From Bacteroidota bacterium (GTDB lineage Bacteria; Bacteroidota; Bacteroidia; Cytophagales; Cyclobacteriaceae): a stretch of DNA of 64,000 nt. Position 1 is the stretch's first letter. The number at the start of each line of letters is the position of its first letter. Under the pieces are notes generated by a model. That model did not search any database. It saw only the letters and a program-made list of their open reading frames with translations, and had not been told where the DNA came from. Shown piece after piece: positions 11,407 to 20,038 of this stretch. A program made the position numbers and the translations under genes. Location of the stretch: contig JAEZGH010000042.1 of the NCBI GenBank assembly GCA_023417065.1, forward strand, positions 84,448-148,447. The letters are read 5' to 3'.

Positions 11407-12591
11407 TTATTGAAACATATCCATCCACACTTCGGTAGTATTACCTTCATTTTGTGTAGCGATGGCAGCACCACCCTTAAGATTGGGGAGCTCAATAGCG
11501 AATCGGGTACCCTTTCCCACTTTTGAAGTGACTTCAATGTGTCCGTGCAGCTTGTCTACCGTTTCTTTGACGATATATAACCCCAGCCCTGCACCTTCCT
11601 TTTGCATGGTGGCACGGAAAAACATATCAAATACCCTTGTTACGTAGGCTTCATCAATACCGATCCCATTATCTTCAAAAACCATCCGCATCATGTCGCC
11701 GGCAAAGGTGACCTTCACATTCAGGAAAGGATTCTCCTTGTGGGGATCCGAATATTTGATAGCGTTGGAAATGAGATTGTTAAGAATTACCGACAGACGG
11801 TAGGGATCAGAATGGAAGTCGTCGTGGCCTTGTATCTCAATGTTCTTTTCAATGAGATTTGCGCCGGGCATATACTGCATCTTCTCGAGATTATCGTGTA
11901 TGATCTGTTGAATGTCAATACGTTCAACAGACAGCTCCTTACGCGCATTCCGCGAATAATCAAGAATTTCCTTAAGTGTTTCATCCAACTTGTAAATACT
12001 CTTCTCCATCATTTGCAGATAAGCGGAGAACGCATTACCAAGTTTCTGGTCTTCCATTTTCGCCAGGTTCAGCAATCCGAGAACCGACATCAGCGGAGCC
12101 TTGAGATTGTGTGATACACTGTAAACGAAGCTGTCGAGTTCCTTATTGATCTTTGTAAGCTCTTCGTTCTGGTGGAGCAATGCATCTTTTGCTTCCAGCT
12201 TCGCCTTTTCGTCTGCGCGTTGTTTTAACGCATTCTGAATCGCCGATGGCAGCCGGGCCAGGTTCGATTTGAGAACGTAGTTGTCAGCGCCCTGCTTGAG
12301 GCTGTTTACTGCAAACTCTTCGGATACTGCACCGGTCACGAGAATGAATGGAATCTGAATTCCCTGATTCCTGCATATCTTCAACGCTTCAGCTGAGTTA
12401 AATTGCGGCAGGGAGTGGTCAGAAAGAATCACGTCGGCAGGATAGGAGCTCAGCGCTTCAATGAACTCTTCCTTTGTATCGACGCGCCTTGTGTCACAGC
12501 GCATGCCAGCCTTCTTCAACGTCCTTTCGATTAATTCCAGATCCTCTGGCATATCCTCGAGTACAAGTACTTTAAGATCCTTTTCCATCAA
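11407..12591 (-). CDS. Response regulator-histidine kinase (REC-HisKA-HATPase)
   Basis: The 394 residues comprise a receiver (about 6-125, D58 in ILSDHSLP, K108 in VLKSNL), a linker coiled coil and a kinase core with H161 in SVSHNLKAP. The residue after the phospho-His is Asn rather than the usual Glu or Asp, a variant common in Bacteroidota kinases. The ATPase has NNLISNAIKYS, EDNGIGID and GAGLGLYIVKE. The receiver keeps the DHSLP form seen in regulators that respond to an upstream kinase. No membrane segment is present. The orphan neighbours give no cue to the stimulus; crosstalk with the CHASE3 system next door is possible. Confidence 0.92.
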   Translation of the reverse strand: MMEKDLKVLVLEDMPEDLELIERTLKKAGMRCDTRRVDTKEEFIEALSSYPADVILSDHSLPQFNSAEALKICRNQGIQIPFILVTGAVSEEFAVNSLKQGADNYVLKSNLARLPSAIQNALKQRADEKAKLEAKDALLHQNEELTKINKELDSFVYSVSHNLKAPLMSVLGLLNLAKMEDQKLGNAFSAYLQMMEKSIYKLDETLKEILDYSRNARKELSVERIDIQQIIHDNLEKMQYMPGANLIEKNIEIQGHDDFHSDPYRLSVILNNLISNAIKYSDPHKENPFLNVKVTFAGDMMRMVFEDNGIGIDEAYVTRVFDMFFRATMQKEGAGLGLYIVKETVDKLHGHIEVTSKVGKGTRFAIELPNLKGGAAIATQNEGNTTEVWMDMFQ

Positions 12592-12986
12592 ATTTTGCGT
12601 TATTCGTTATTCAGCGTATATATAAGTAAACCTTATTCCAGCGGCATTTGATAAGGAGGGAACAGCCGTATCGTGAAAAAACAAAGCGGCTATGTGGAAT
12701 CAACGCTACACCACCCCGCAAGTTGTCCATAATTGAGGCATGTAATGAAAACAATAAATATTCAAAATAATTGCGCGCCTGAAAACTTTGTCTACCCGTA
12801 CCGTTGCACGCTATTGATTCAATCTATCCCGAATTATCCGGGTTCGTTTCGCGTTAGAACAAAGGGCCGCAGGAAGCTCGGGAGCGAAAACGTATCACTG
12901 ACGCGTATTCCGGGCGGAACACACGGAGGTAGCTTCCTGCCGATGCTACAGCAATTTATCCCATGGTTTGAAACGATCAGAGAACA
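12592..12986. other. Divergent intergenic region with a 10-bp inverted repeat
   Basis: This 395-bp gap separates the REC-kinase from the M23 lipoprotein gene and should hold both promoters. An 85-codon frame at 12733-12990 has no recognisable features and I do not accept it as a gene. GCAGGAAGCT at 12869-12878 and its exact complement at 12931-12940 could pair, and a CGCGT/ACGCG pair (about 12850 and 12901) would interleave with it. That leaves a possible structured leader upstream of the peptidase. Confidence 0.4.
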
Positions 12987-13925
12987 ATGATGCGATCCGT
13001 TATAATATTATCAGCGTTATTCTTATTCGGCTGTAATCCCGTGAAGTCGGTCAAAGAAGCCTTTACCAATGCTTCTCCTTATGAGCGTTACGTTCGGAAT
13101 CTTGAGTCGGCGCGGCTGCACGAGCGACCAATGGTGAAAGAGTGGACTGCTGCAGGTGAACGCGCAATGCGCGACTCAGTTCGTACGATGTTGCCTTTCA
13201 CGGAAACGGGACAGTTTCTCTCACACATACCCGAAGCTCGCGCCTTTCGTTTTGAGGCGCGCGACGGACAAGTACTTACTGTCAACGGAGTGACTACGGC
13301 AACAGACGACACGGACATTTTTGCCGACCTCTTTGTTATGAAGAGCGGTCAATGGAAGCACGTCGCTTCGGCAGATTCCAGCCTGACGCTTTCTTATGAG
13401 TTCAACCGCGATGCACTGTGCCTGCTGCGTATTCAGCCAGAGCTTCTTGCCAATGCCTACTACAGTATTTCGCTTTCGCTGACTCCCGTACTTATCAATC
13501 CGGTTTCGGGGGCATCGAACCGGGCAATTCAGAGCTTTTATGGCGATCCGCGCGACGGTGGCGGGCGATCCCATGAGGGGGTTGACATCTTTGCAAAAAA
13601 AGGAACTCCGGTTGTTGCGCCTACAGATGGCGTTGTCACCCGCGCAGGCAATAATCGCCTCGGCGGAAAAGTTGTCTGGATGTATGACAAGAAAAGACAA
13701 CATTCCTATTACTTCGCACACCTAGACTCACAATACGTTGCCGGTGGAGAAAGCGTGAGACAGGGCGACACGTTGGGTGTTGTGGGAAACACAGGCAATG
13801 CCAGGTATACCCCACCCCATTTACACTTTGGTATTTATCAGTCGCGAAGTAAAAATCCGCTGCATTACATCAAAACGCTCGAAGCGATTGTCGACGCATC
13901 CCCGCTTGACACCACGTTCAGGTAA
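12987..13925 (+). CDS. M23 family metallopeptidase lipoprotein (LytM-like), ends before a frame-shifted SH3 tail
   Basis: The 312-residue product starts with a lipoprotein signal (SVIILSALFLFGC, lipid Cys at about 16). An N-terminal domain of unknown type (30-170) precedes a complete M23 domain. The zinc ligands are visible as H196-D200 in SHEGVDIF and H278/H280 in PHLHFG, with the loop GDPRDGGGRSHEG typical of peptidoglycan endopeptidases. It should cleave cross-link or stem peptides in the periplasm or at the outer membrane. The frame ends DTTFR-stop at 13923-13925, and SH3 sequence continues directly in the next frame. The original protein was therefore probably longer; see the next entry. 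Confidence 0.9.
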   Translation: MMRSVIILSALFLFGCNPVKSVKEAFTNASPYERYVRNLESARLHERPMVKEWTAAGERAMRDSVRTMLPFTETGQFLSHIPEARAFRFEARDGQVLTVNGVTTATDDTDIFADLFVMKSGQWKHVASADSSLTLSYEFNRDALCLLRIQPELLANAYYSISLSLTPVLINPVSGASNRAIQSFYGDPRDGGGRSHEGVDIFAKKGTPVVAPTDGVVTRAGNNRLGGKVVWMYDKKRQHSYYFAHLDSQYVAGGESVRQGDTLGVVGNTGNARYTPPHLHFGIYQSRSKNPLHYIKTLEAIVDASPLDTTFR

Positions 13926-14284
13926 GCACCTTTCGCACGGGAAAAAAGCAAGTTCTCAAATCCGGCCCTGGCACAAAGAACAATGATATTGAAATCCTCG
14001 TCGATGAAACATTCGTCCGCGTGGTCGCGCAAAGCGGAGAATGGTATCGCGTTTCATTGGGAGACCGGAGGGAAGGATATATCCTGAAGAAAAACGTGGC
14101 ACCGGCAACGCCAGGCAGATTATTAAAACTTGAACGTGCGGTTGAATTGCGCGTCGACCCTGATCCGGAAAGTGTCATCATCGATTACCTGAATCCTGAA
14201 ACGCAGGTGGAAGTGCTCGCGAAATATGGTGCTCACCGCTATATCAAAACTACTCAAGGTGTTGAGGGCTGGATTCGCGCCTGA
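13922..14284 (+). pseudogene. Frame-shifted C-terminal bacterial SH3 region of the M23 peptidase
   Basis: From 13922 this frame reads VSTFRTGKKQVLKSGPG and continues through EWYRV and REGYIL, typical of one bacterial SH3 unit, then a second one (LRVDPDPES, VEVLAKYG, GVEGWI) to a TGA at 14282-14284. It has no ATG and no convincing ribosome site; the first GTG is at 14021, inside the first SH3 unit. One extra G at 13920-13922 would join it exactly to the M23 frame as FRVSTF. I see no classical slippery heptamer. A real one-base deletion or a sequencing error is most likely, and recoding is less likely. SH3 units usually bind peptidoglycan and target the enzyme. Confidence 0.75.
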
Positions 14285-15445
14285 CTACGCTGTGCGGGCA
14301 TTGATAAACGGCGATGCCGACTCTGACGGGTAGCCGGAAACATCTGCGAAAGAGCCAACGAGGAAGGTTGAGCCGGCGCTATTTCGGGAAATGCGAACAT
14401 GGACAAATAGGGTGCGTTCATTGCCTCGTTTCGTGACAATCCTGAATGTTGAAATGGTCTCTCCTTTTTCGAAGACTGTGCGCTGGTGTACTTCGCGCTG
14501 GAGATGATCGTCCGGATGGATGAAGTTGAGCCAGAACCACGCGCTGTCGAGATCGGCTTCACTTGCCTCAAACAATTGTGGCAGCCCCGCACCGATGAAA
14601 CACTTCCCTCCATCCGACAGGTTATGTGACCACACTGCTTCTCTCAGCGAATTGAAGATCTGTCCGATATTGTGTTTATAGTTGGAAAGCTCTTCGGCTT
14701 CAGCAGCGATGCGCTTGTTGATGCGCAGCAGTTGCTCATTCACAACAATCAGTTCGGCATTTACGTGTTCCGTCTGGCTTGCGCGATAGGCCATCTCTTC
14801 ATTGGCGCGTTCCAGGTAATCCGTTCTCCGTGCAATCTGCTGTTGAAGATTCTTTTTCGTGTTGGTGAGTTCAGACTTCATGCGTCTCTCTTCCGTCACA
14901 TCGCGGAAGCCGATCAGGTAGGCCTGACGCGAAGGCAGAGCCATGGCAGATAACTCGGCCGAAAAAATTTCACCCGACGCTGTTTTGAAGTCCCATGTGC
15001 CGAGTTTGTCGAAGCCTGTTTTGATGAAGAGATAAACTTCGTCGAACCGGTCACGCTGTTCGGGTACCACAAGATCTTTCAGCGTGACAAAGGCCAGCTG
15101 GCCAGACTGATACTCAAGATTTTTCACTCCGGCTTCATTGAGTTCCAGAAAACGGAAAGACTCGGCAGCTACCAACGCCATCGGCATCGGGTTCTTTCTG
15201 TAAAGCATCTCATGTCCGGAAAGACCATTAATATGAAACTTATCATTGTCACAGAGCAAGGTGAAGATGAATGCGCCGCATGCACCGATAAACAAAATAC
15301 CTTTCAGCATTTGAAGGTGCGCAACGTTGTAGGTAGGATGTCCGATCTCTATTACATTAATCAGATAATCGGAAAAAAGAATCCACAGTACACCCGCGAA
15401 GACAAATTTCAGAGTTACTAATACGGCACGACTCGGTTTCTTCAT
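14285..15445 (-). CDS. Membrane protein with two PAS domains and no kinase domain
   Basis: I chose the ATG at 15443-15445 (MKKPSRAV), 10 codons inside the longest frame, giving 386 residues. Two membrane helices lie at about 7-32 and 47-66. A PAS domain follows (about 85-195, ending RDVTEERR), then a long coiled coil (about 195-265) and a second PAS-like domain (about 270-370, WFWLNFIHPDDH and FADVSG). The chain ends without HisKA, GGDEF or other output. It may pass a signal to a separate kinase through the coiled coil. Its stop abuts the stop of the SH3 fragment at 14284. A longer version starting at 15475 cannot be excluded. Confidence 0.82.
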   Translation of the reverse strand: MKKPSRAVLVTLKFVFAGVLWILFSDYLINVIEIGHPTYNVAHLQMLKGILFIGACGAFIFTLLCDNDKFHINGLSGHEMLYRKNPMPMALVAAESFRFLELNEAGVKNLEYQSGQLAFVTLKDLVVPEQRDRFDEVYLFIKTGFDKLGTWDFKTASGEIFSAELSAMALPSRQAYLIGFRDVTEERRMKSELTNTKKNLQQQIARRTDYLERANEEMAYRASQTEHVNAELIVVNEQLLRINKRIAAEAEELSNYKHNIGQIFNSLREAVWSHNLSDGGKCFIGAGLPQLFEASEADLDSAWFWLNFIHPDDHLQREVHQRTVFEKGETISTFRIVTKRGNERTLFVHVRISRNSAGSTFLVGSFADVSGYPSESASPFINARTA

Positions 15446-15945
15446 ACCCCTTGAATAGTTGGCGCAAGTATACACTCACGGTACTAAAGAGTTCTCAAAT
15501 TACGCCTTAAATCACTTTGCCTTATATTCCATCGGGAGGTCAAGCGCTGTAATTCCAAGATATGTAAGATTTGCATTTACTTCGCCGCCAGCTTCGAATC
15601 AGTGTCGCCCGGAGGCGCTTATTTTGTTGCGGTTCCCGGAAACCGGAGAAAACCGGGTGACGTTTGAGGCTCCAATCCCGGTGTTGCCAGCAAATTCATT
15701 ACGCGTCGCAACTCTTCATAACCGGAATTTTCAGGGCGCATCTCACCTGTGTAGGACGGGAGGGGAAGCCGGGTTGCTGGCTTACTGGGTAGCGAAGGTG
15801 GTCAAGTAGGTGGTTAGTTGATCAGGGAAGATATGGGTCGCAAGAGTTCAAAGTTTCCTCCAATCAGAAATCAGAAAATTGGAATCAATTGAAATCAGAA
15901 ATCAGTGCTTGAATTGTATTTTTATTCACACCTAACCCAAACCCT
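15446..15945. other. Intergenic region between a PAS protein and a gamma-glutamyltransferase
   Basis: This 500-bp gap between divergent genes has no convincing gene. A frame at 15459-15809 is open but lacks protein-like features. The last 85 bases carry AATCAGAAATCAG-type repeats, listed separately. Promoters of both flanking genes should lie here, but I cannot place them. Confidence 0.5.
15862..15905. repeat. AATCAGAAATCAG short repeats upstream of gamma-glutamyltransferase
   Basis: Two copies of an AATCAGAAATCAG unit (15862-15876 and 15892-15905) lie 40-80 bp before the gene. The same unit recurs inverted just after the gene (17788-17806), in a degenerate cluster at 18103-18176 and once at 38163-38176. 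Confidence 0.8.
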
Positions 15946-17787
15946 ATGAATAGATTTCTTTCTGCATTGGTGGTTGCCATGCTTCCCACAGTTCTTTACA
16001 GTCAGCCTACCCAGAAGCCTGTTCTTCACGGGAGGCACTGGATGGCCATCACCGGAAAACCACTTGCAGCCACAGCAGGTTCAATGATGTTTCAGAAAGG
16101 CGGAAACGCAGTTGATGCGGCATGCGCTATGCTCGCAGCTACATGTACGATGTGGGACGTACTGAGCTGGGGTGGTGAAACTCAGGCGTTGATATATAAT
16201 CCTAAAACAGGACAAGTCATTGGAATAAACGCCTGTGGCGTCGCGCCAACGGGAGCCACAGCACAGTTCTTCAAAGACAAGGGCATGAATTATCCCCCCG
16301 AATTTGGTCCGCTTGCCGCCGTAACGCCGGGTACTCCCGGAGGACTTTGCCACATGCTTGCTGAATTTGGAACGATGAGCCTGAAAGATGTGCTCGCACC
16401 TGCGATGCAGCTCGCGGAAGGCTATCCGATAGAAGCACAAACCGCGAATTCCATTGAACGTAATAAGGAACGAATCAAGGAATGGCCCTACTCGAAAGCA
16501 GTGTTCCTCACCCACCCTGGCGAAACAAGAGAGGCTCCTGAAGCTGGTGAAATATTCCGTCAGCCCGACCTTCTCGAAACACTGCGCAAGATGGTTGAAG
16601 CGGAACAGCAGGCGCTAAAAAAAGGGAAGAATCGCAAGGAAGCTATCTACGCGGCGCAGGATCGCTTTTACAAAGGTGATATCGCCCGCGAGCTGGTGCG
16701 CGGAACGCAGGAACAGGGCGGATTGATCACGATGGAGGATCTTGCAAAATGGAAGGTCATCCAGGAAGAACCGCTGAAGGTCAATTATAAAGGCATCGAC
16801 GTATACAAGCTTTCACAGTGGACGCAAGGTCCGATGATGCTTCAGGCGCTGAACATGCTCGAAAATTTAGACCTCAAGAGCATGGGATTCAATTCGGCAA
16901 AATACATACACACGCTCTACCAGGTGATGAACCTAACCTTCGCCGACAGAGACTTCTATTACGGCGATCCATATTTTGGTCCGGAGGAACCAATCAAAAC
17001 GCTTCTTTCAAAAGAGTATGCGAAGGCTCGTATGAAGGACATCAACTGGGAGAAAAACGATCCCAAGGCTGCGCCGGGAGATCCCTACGCTCTCGAGGGA
17101 AAGGTTAACCCTTATGCCGAATATCTGAGTCAATGGAGACAGGCTCAACTGGAGCGTCCTGCATCACCGCTAGACGAAAATTATCTCAATCAGGTGTTCC
17201 TCGGAACAACGTCGGTAGAAGCTGCTGACAAGGATGGTTGGGTTGTATCTATCACGCCAAGTGGTGGATGGATACCGGCCTGCATCGCAGGCAAAACCGG
17301 GGTGGGCTTAAGTCAGCGCATGCAGAGTTTTGTTACTGATCCACGTCAGGGCCCTTACAACGTCGTGGAGCCCGGCAAGCGCCCACGCGTGACGTTAACT
17401 CCTACGATAGCGCTGAAGGACGGCAAGCCTTTCCTTTCATTCGCCGTCCAGGGTGGCGATACTCAGGATCAGAACCTGCTTCAATTCTTCATTAACATGG
17501 TTGAGTTTGATATGAACGTTCAGGAGGCAGCGGAAGCACCTAACATCAATACGTATCAGTTTTATCTTTCCCTGGGTGGCGAGGACCGCAAACCGAAACC
17601 GGGACAGCTTCTCCTGCACGAAAGTACGCCTCCCTATGTCCGCAAGGAGCTCCGCGACATGGGCTACCGCCTGATCTTTGACGACCGCACTTCGGGCCCC
17701 ATCAACGCGATTTACTTCGACTGGAAGCACGGGTCCTTCTGGGGCGGATCAAGTAATCATGGGGAGGATTATGGGATAGGATGGTAA
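15946..17787 (+). CDS. Gamma-glutamyltransferase family protein, secreted
   Basis: The 613 residues begin with a signal peptide (RFLSALVVAMLPTVLYSQ). The N-terminal Ntn-hydrolase part has the family motifs GGNAVDAA and APATG-like GVAPTGA. The catalytic region reads FLGTTSVEAADKDGWVVSIT; the predicted processing and nucleophile Thr is T421, as in GGT where a TT pair opens the small subunit. The third residue is Ser rather than the usual His of TTH. Late motifs (PGKRPRVTLTPT and GGSSNHGEDYGIGW) also fit. It should hydrolyse or transfer gamma-glutamyl groups, or act on related peptides, in the periplasm. It stands alone between repeat-rich gaps. The GGT-like subgroup and substrate are not certain. 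Confidence 0.88.
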   Translation: MNRFLSALVVAMLPTVLYSQPTQKPVLHGRHWMAITGKPLAATAGSMMFQKGGNAVDAACAMLAATCTMWDVLSWGGETQALIYNPKTGQVIGINACGVAPTGATAQFFKDKGMNYPPEFGPLAAVTPGTPGGLCHMLAEFGTMSLKDVLAPAMQLAEGYPIEAQTANSIERNKERIKEWPYSKAVFLTHPGETREAPEAGEIFRQPDLLETLRKMVEAEQQALKKGKNRKEAIYAAQDRFYKGDIARELVRGTQEQGGLITMEDLAKWKVIQEEPLKVNYKGIDVYKLSQWTQGPMMLQALNMLENLDLKSMGFNSAKYIHTLYQVMNLTFADRDFYYGDPYFGPEEPIKTLLSKEYAKARMKDINWEKNDPKAAPGDPYALEGKVNPYAEYLSQWRQAQLERPASPLDENYLNQVFLGTTSVEAADKDGWVVSITPSGGWIPACIAGKTGVGLSQRMQSFVTDPRQGPYNVVEPGKRPRVTLTPTIALKDGKPFLSFAVQGGDTQDQNLLQFFINMVEFDMNVQEAAEAPNINTYQFYLSLGGEDRKPKPGQLLLHESTPPYVRKELRDMGYRLIFDDRTSGPINAIYFDWKHGSFWGGSSNHGEDYGIGW

Positions 17788-17806
17788 TTTCTGATTTCTG
17801 ATTTCT
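17786..17806. repeat. Inverted copy of the AATCAG repeat after gamma-glutamyltransferase
   Basis: TTTCTGATTTCTGATTTCTG begins immediately after the stop codon. It is the reverse complement of the unit found upstream of the gene, so the gene is bracketed by inverted copies. Confidence 0.8.
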
Positions 17807-18102
17807 GGTCGGCCGGCAAGGAATTGTCGCACGGCGTCAAGTAATAATCCCATTCAGCTTCCCAATATGCCGACTGCGGAACGAAACCGCTGGCCGGTAT
17901 TCATATTCTCGCGTTCGCCTTTGGTCCACCTGAAAGTCGGGGAACGCCCGACTGGTAACAAGCAAGGAAGAGTGGAGGAAGAGTGGAGAATGAATGTGGA
18001 ATCAGTGACCTAAGCTGCTCGCAGCAGTTTCAGCGTTGAAACATATACCTTGATTCGAACCTCTCTCGAAGCGCCAAACGCCGAACGATGATCCGAAGCC
18101 CC
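17807..18102. other. Non-coding stretch before the integrated element
   Basis: No convincing gene, tRNA or hairpin is seen here. This segment and the following repeat cluster were originally the downstream flank of tRNA-Arg before the element inserted. Confidence 0.4.
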
Positions 18103-18176
18103 AATCAGAAATCAGAAACTAGAATCAGGAATCAGGAACGAGAATCTGGAATCAGGGACGAGAAATCAGAAATCAA
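18103..18176. repeat. Degenerate AATCAG repeat cluster next to the attachment site
   Basis: About eight imperfect units (AATCAGAAATCAG, AATCAGGAATCAG, AATCTGGAATCAG and similar) lie in 74 bp and stop 4 bp before the left attachment core at 18180. Confidence 0.8.
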
Positions 18177-18179
18177 CAA

Positions 18180-18203
18180 GTGGTCTCACCGGGAATCGAA
18201 CCC
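18180..18203. other. Left attachment site (tRNA 3'-end copy)
   Basis: The 24 bases are identical to 26752-26775. They contain the acceptor 3' strand, discriminator and T-arm of tRNA-Arg but no other tRNA part; the match ends at T18204 against A26776. This is the displaced chromosomal tRNA 3' end. Confidence 0.9.
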
Positions 18204-18310
18204 TTTTTATGACTTTTTGTCAATTCATCACTAACAGCAGTAAAAACGGCGTTTTATGCCAATTCAGCTAGCTATTGGAAGTTAAGTAAGGTTAAATAAA
18301 AAAAAGGTTT

Positions 18311-18334
18311 TGTTACTCTTTGTGTTACTCTTTG
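18311..18334. promoter_or_regulatory. Tandem 12-bp repeat, candidate integrase arm-type sites (left)
   Basis: TGTTACTCTTTG occurs twice head to tail (18311-18322 and 18323-18334), 108 bp inside the left core and 32 bp before the integrase ATG. Related TGTTACnCT motifs with the same 12-bp phase lie inside the right end. They may bind integrase or excisionase and could also control the integrase promoter. Confidence 0.6.
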
Positions 18335-18365
18335 CCTAAATTAGAGGCACAATCCTTTCCAGTAA

Positions 18366-19616
18366 ATGAAAACTATCCACTTCAAAACCAGAAAACAGGG
18401 GAAGACCGATCCGGTAATTACCCTGCAAGTTTTCGACGCCCGTTTTCCAAAACGCCGATGCATTCTTTCACTTGGTCGCCATGTTCCTCCTGGAGATTGG
18501 GATAAGCGGAAGCAACGGACCAAATCGAACCCGCAACTAAATACCTACATGGATTCAGTTAGTGGGGCAGTGATTGAGTTTCTTAACGATCGAATAGGTT
18601 CGAGTTCCTTAAACCGGGAAGACCTCAAGAAACACTTGGAAGCAAAGAAGAAAAACGAACGCGCAGAAAGGCAGGAGCAGCTTTCAAGGGAGGTCCCTTT
18701 TTTCGCTACTTGGGAACGGATTATCAATGAGACGAAAACACCGTCTGGAGAACCGTTGTCACCGAACACAATCCGGGCAAAAAAACAGACCCTTCGCCTA
18801 TTGAAAGACTACGCCATTGAAAAGAAGGTTGAGCTCACCTTCCAAAATATCGACTTGAATTTTTATCACTCCTTCGATGCATTCATGCAGGGCAAAGGTC
18901 TAAAAGGGAATAGTCGAGGGAAGCACTTTAAAGAACTTAAGGCCGTAATGCGGGAAGCAGCTGAGCGCGATATACCCGTAAATGAGGCTTACAGGAAGAA
19001 AAAATTCCGTGTTATAAAGGAAAGCGTCGATGATGTTTACCTATCAATAGAAGAGATCAAAAAACTAATGGCGCTTAAGCTGGATAAGACAAAGGAAGGA
19101 ATCCGCGACCTTTTTGTGATGGCATGTTTCAGCGGATTACGGCATTCAGATTGGTATCAAATCAGGCCTGAAAATATTGTTCGGGAAGATGGCCGCGAAA
19201 TGTTGGCGATCAAACAGAAAAAGACCGGGGACCGTATTCACATACCGATCCATCCAGTAGTTCGAATGATCCTTGCTAAATATGACGGACACCCGCGACG
19301 CGTTCCGAGCTCGCAAAAATTTAACAAGTCAATTCAGGCTATCTGCAAGGACGCGAATCTTGGTAACGTGGTCCTGAATGGTAAAAGCGTCGAGAAATGG
19401 AAAGAGGTTTCAAGCCACACGGCCCGGAGATCCTTCGCCACAAACGCATATTTGAGCCGTTCGTTAGACGTTTATCAAATCATGCGATGCACTGGACACA
19501 AAACAGAATCTTCCTTCTTGAAGTACTTGAAATTAAATGGTCGGGACTATGCGAGACTCGCGGCAGATGCCAAGTTTTTCAATGACACGGAATGGACAAC
19601 TTTGAAGGTCGCATAA
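18366..19616 (+). CDS. Tyrosine recombinase (integrase) of the element
   Basis: The 416-residue protein has the layout of Bacteroidota phage and transposon integrases: an arm-binding N-terminal domain (about 1-75), a SAM-like core-binding domain (about 108-215) and a catalytic domain (about 225-400). The catalytic set is complete: R259 in SGLRHSD, K286 in KKTGD, H351 and R354 in HTARRS, H378 in CTGH, and nucleophile Y387. It should recombine the 24-bp tRNA-derived core with its circular copy. It lies 162 bp from the left core, the usual place for such a gene. A strong terminator follows at 19641. Confidence 0.96.
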   Translation: MKTIHFKTRKQGKTDPVITLQVFDARFPKRRCILSLGRHVPPGDWDKRKQRTKSNPQLNTYMDSVSGAVIEFLNDRIGSSSLNREDLKKHLEAKKKNERAERQEQLSREVPFFATWERIINETKTPSGEPLSPNTIRAKKQTLRLLKDYAIEKKVELTFQNIDLNFYHSFDAFMQGKGLKGNSRGKHFKELKAVMREAAERDIPVNEAYRKKKFRVIKESVDDVYLSIEEIKKLMALKLDKTKEGIRDLFVMACFSGLRHSDWYQIRPENIVREDGREMLAIKQKKTGDRIHIPIHPVVRMILAKYDGHPRRVPSSQKFNKSIQAICKDANLGNVVLNGKSVEKWKEVSSHTARRSFATNAYLSRSLDVYQIMRCTGHKTESSFLKYLKLNGRDYARLAADAKFFNDTEWTTLKVA

Positions 19617-19640
19617 GTAAATTTCAGTGATAATTTTCAT

Positions 19641-19668
19641 GGCGTCTGAATTGGTGGACGCCTTTTTT
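19641..19668 (+). terminator. Rho-independent terminator of the integrase gene
   Basis: GGCGTC (19641-19646) pairs with GACGCC (19657-19662) and is followed by six T. It lies 25 bp after the integrase stop and separates that gene from the rest of the element. Confidence 0.88.
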
Positions 19669-19819
19669 ATTCTCCACGTTTAATTTTTTTCTACAACATT
19701 CTTGGATTTTCAAACCATACCGACGACATTTACAGAGTCACAATTAGGAATCAGGAAGTGACAACTCTTGGAATAGGCAGATAATTCTTTTCTGCCAACG
19801 ACTTATCATCACAAACAAA

Positions 19820-20038
19820 ATGCTTCAAAGCAAAACCGCTAATTGCGGTGATGTCTCTAATTGCATTCGTCCACACGAAGCCGCAGAACTTCTTGGGTAC
19901 GAACTAAAGACCTTGTATCAAAAGGTTTATCGCAAGCAAATTCCACACATTAAGTGCCGGGGAAAGTTGTACTTCGAGAAAGAAGTACTTGTAAAATGGT
20001 TGGACCGTCAAACTGTAAAGGTCGGCTATGAAGAATGA
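19820..20038 (+). CDS. Excisionase-like helix-turn-helix protein
   Basis: The 72 residues carry one HTH_17/MerR-like domain: IRPHEAAELLGYELKTLYQK followed by a wing (HIKCRGKLYFEKEVLVKWL). This is the usual form of excisionase or small regulator in Bacteroidota elements. It overlaps the next HTH gene by 11 bp, so translation is coupled. Role in excision (directing integrase) is inferred from position after the integrase; DNA-binding regulation of the replication genes is the alternative. Confidence 0.85.
   Translation: MLQSKTANCGDVSNCIRPHEAAELLGYELKTLYQKVYRKQIPHIKCRGKLYFEKEVLVKWLDRQTVKVGYEE

Noticed and set aside
11328..11537. Longer N-terminus for the 11079-11327 protein
   Set aside because: It overlaps the REC-kinase C-terminus in another frame, and the signal peptide starts at 11327.
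12733..12990. 85-codon open frame before the M23 gene
   Set aside because: It overlaps the M23 start, has no domain-like pattern and lies where the promoter and leader are expected.
13905..13930. Programmed -1 frameshift joining the M23 and SH3 frames
   Set aside because: No X-XXY-YYZ slippery heptamer precedes the stop; the context is ACGTTCAGGTAA. A mutation or sequence error is simpler.
15459..15809. 116-codon open frame before the gamma-glutamyltransferase gene
   Set aside because: It begins over the PAS gene's start region and has irregular composition without any recognisable motif.
18180..18203. Possible second tRNA gene at the left end of the element
   Set aside because: Only the 3' acceptor strand and T-arm are present; the anticodon and D arms are missing. 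It is the attachment-site copy.
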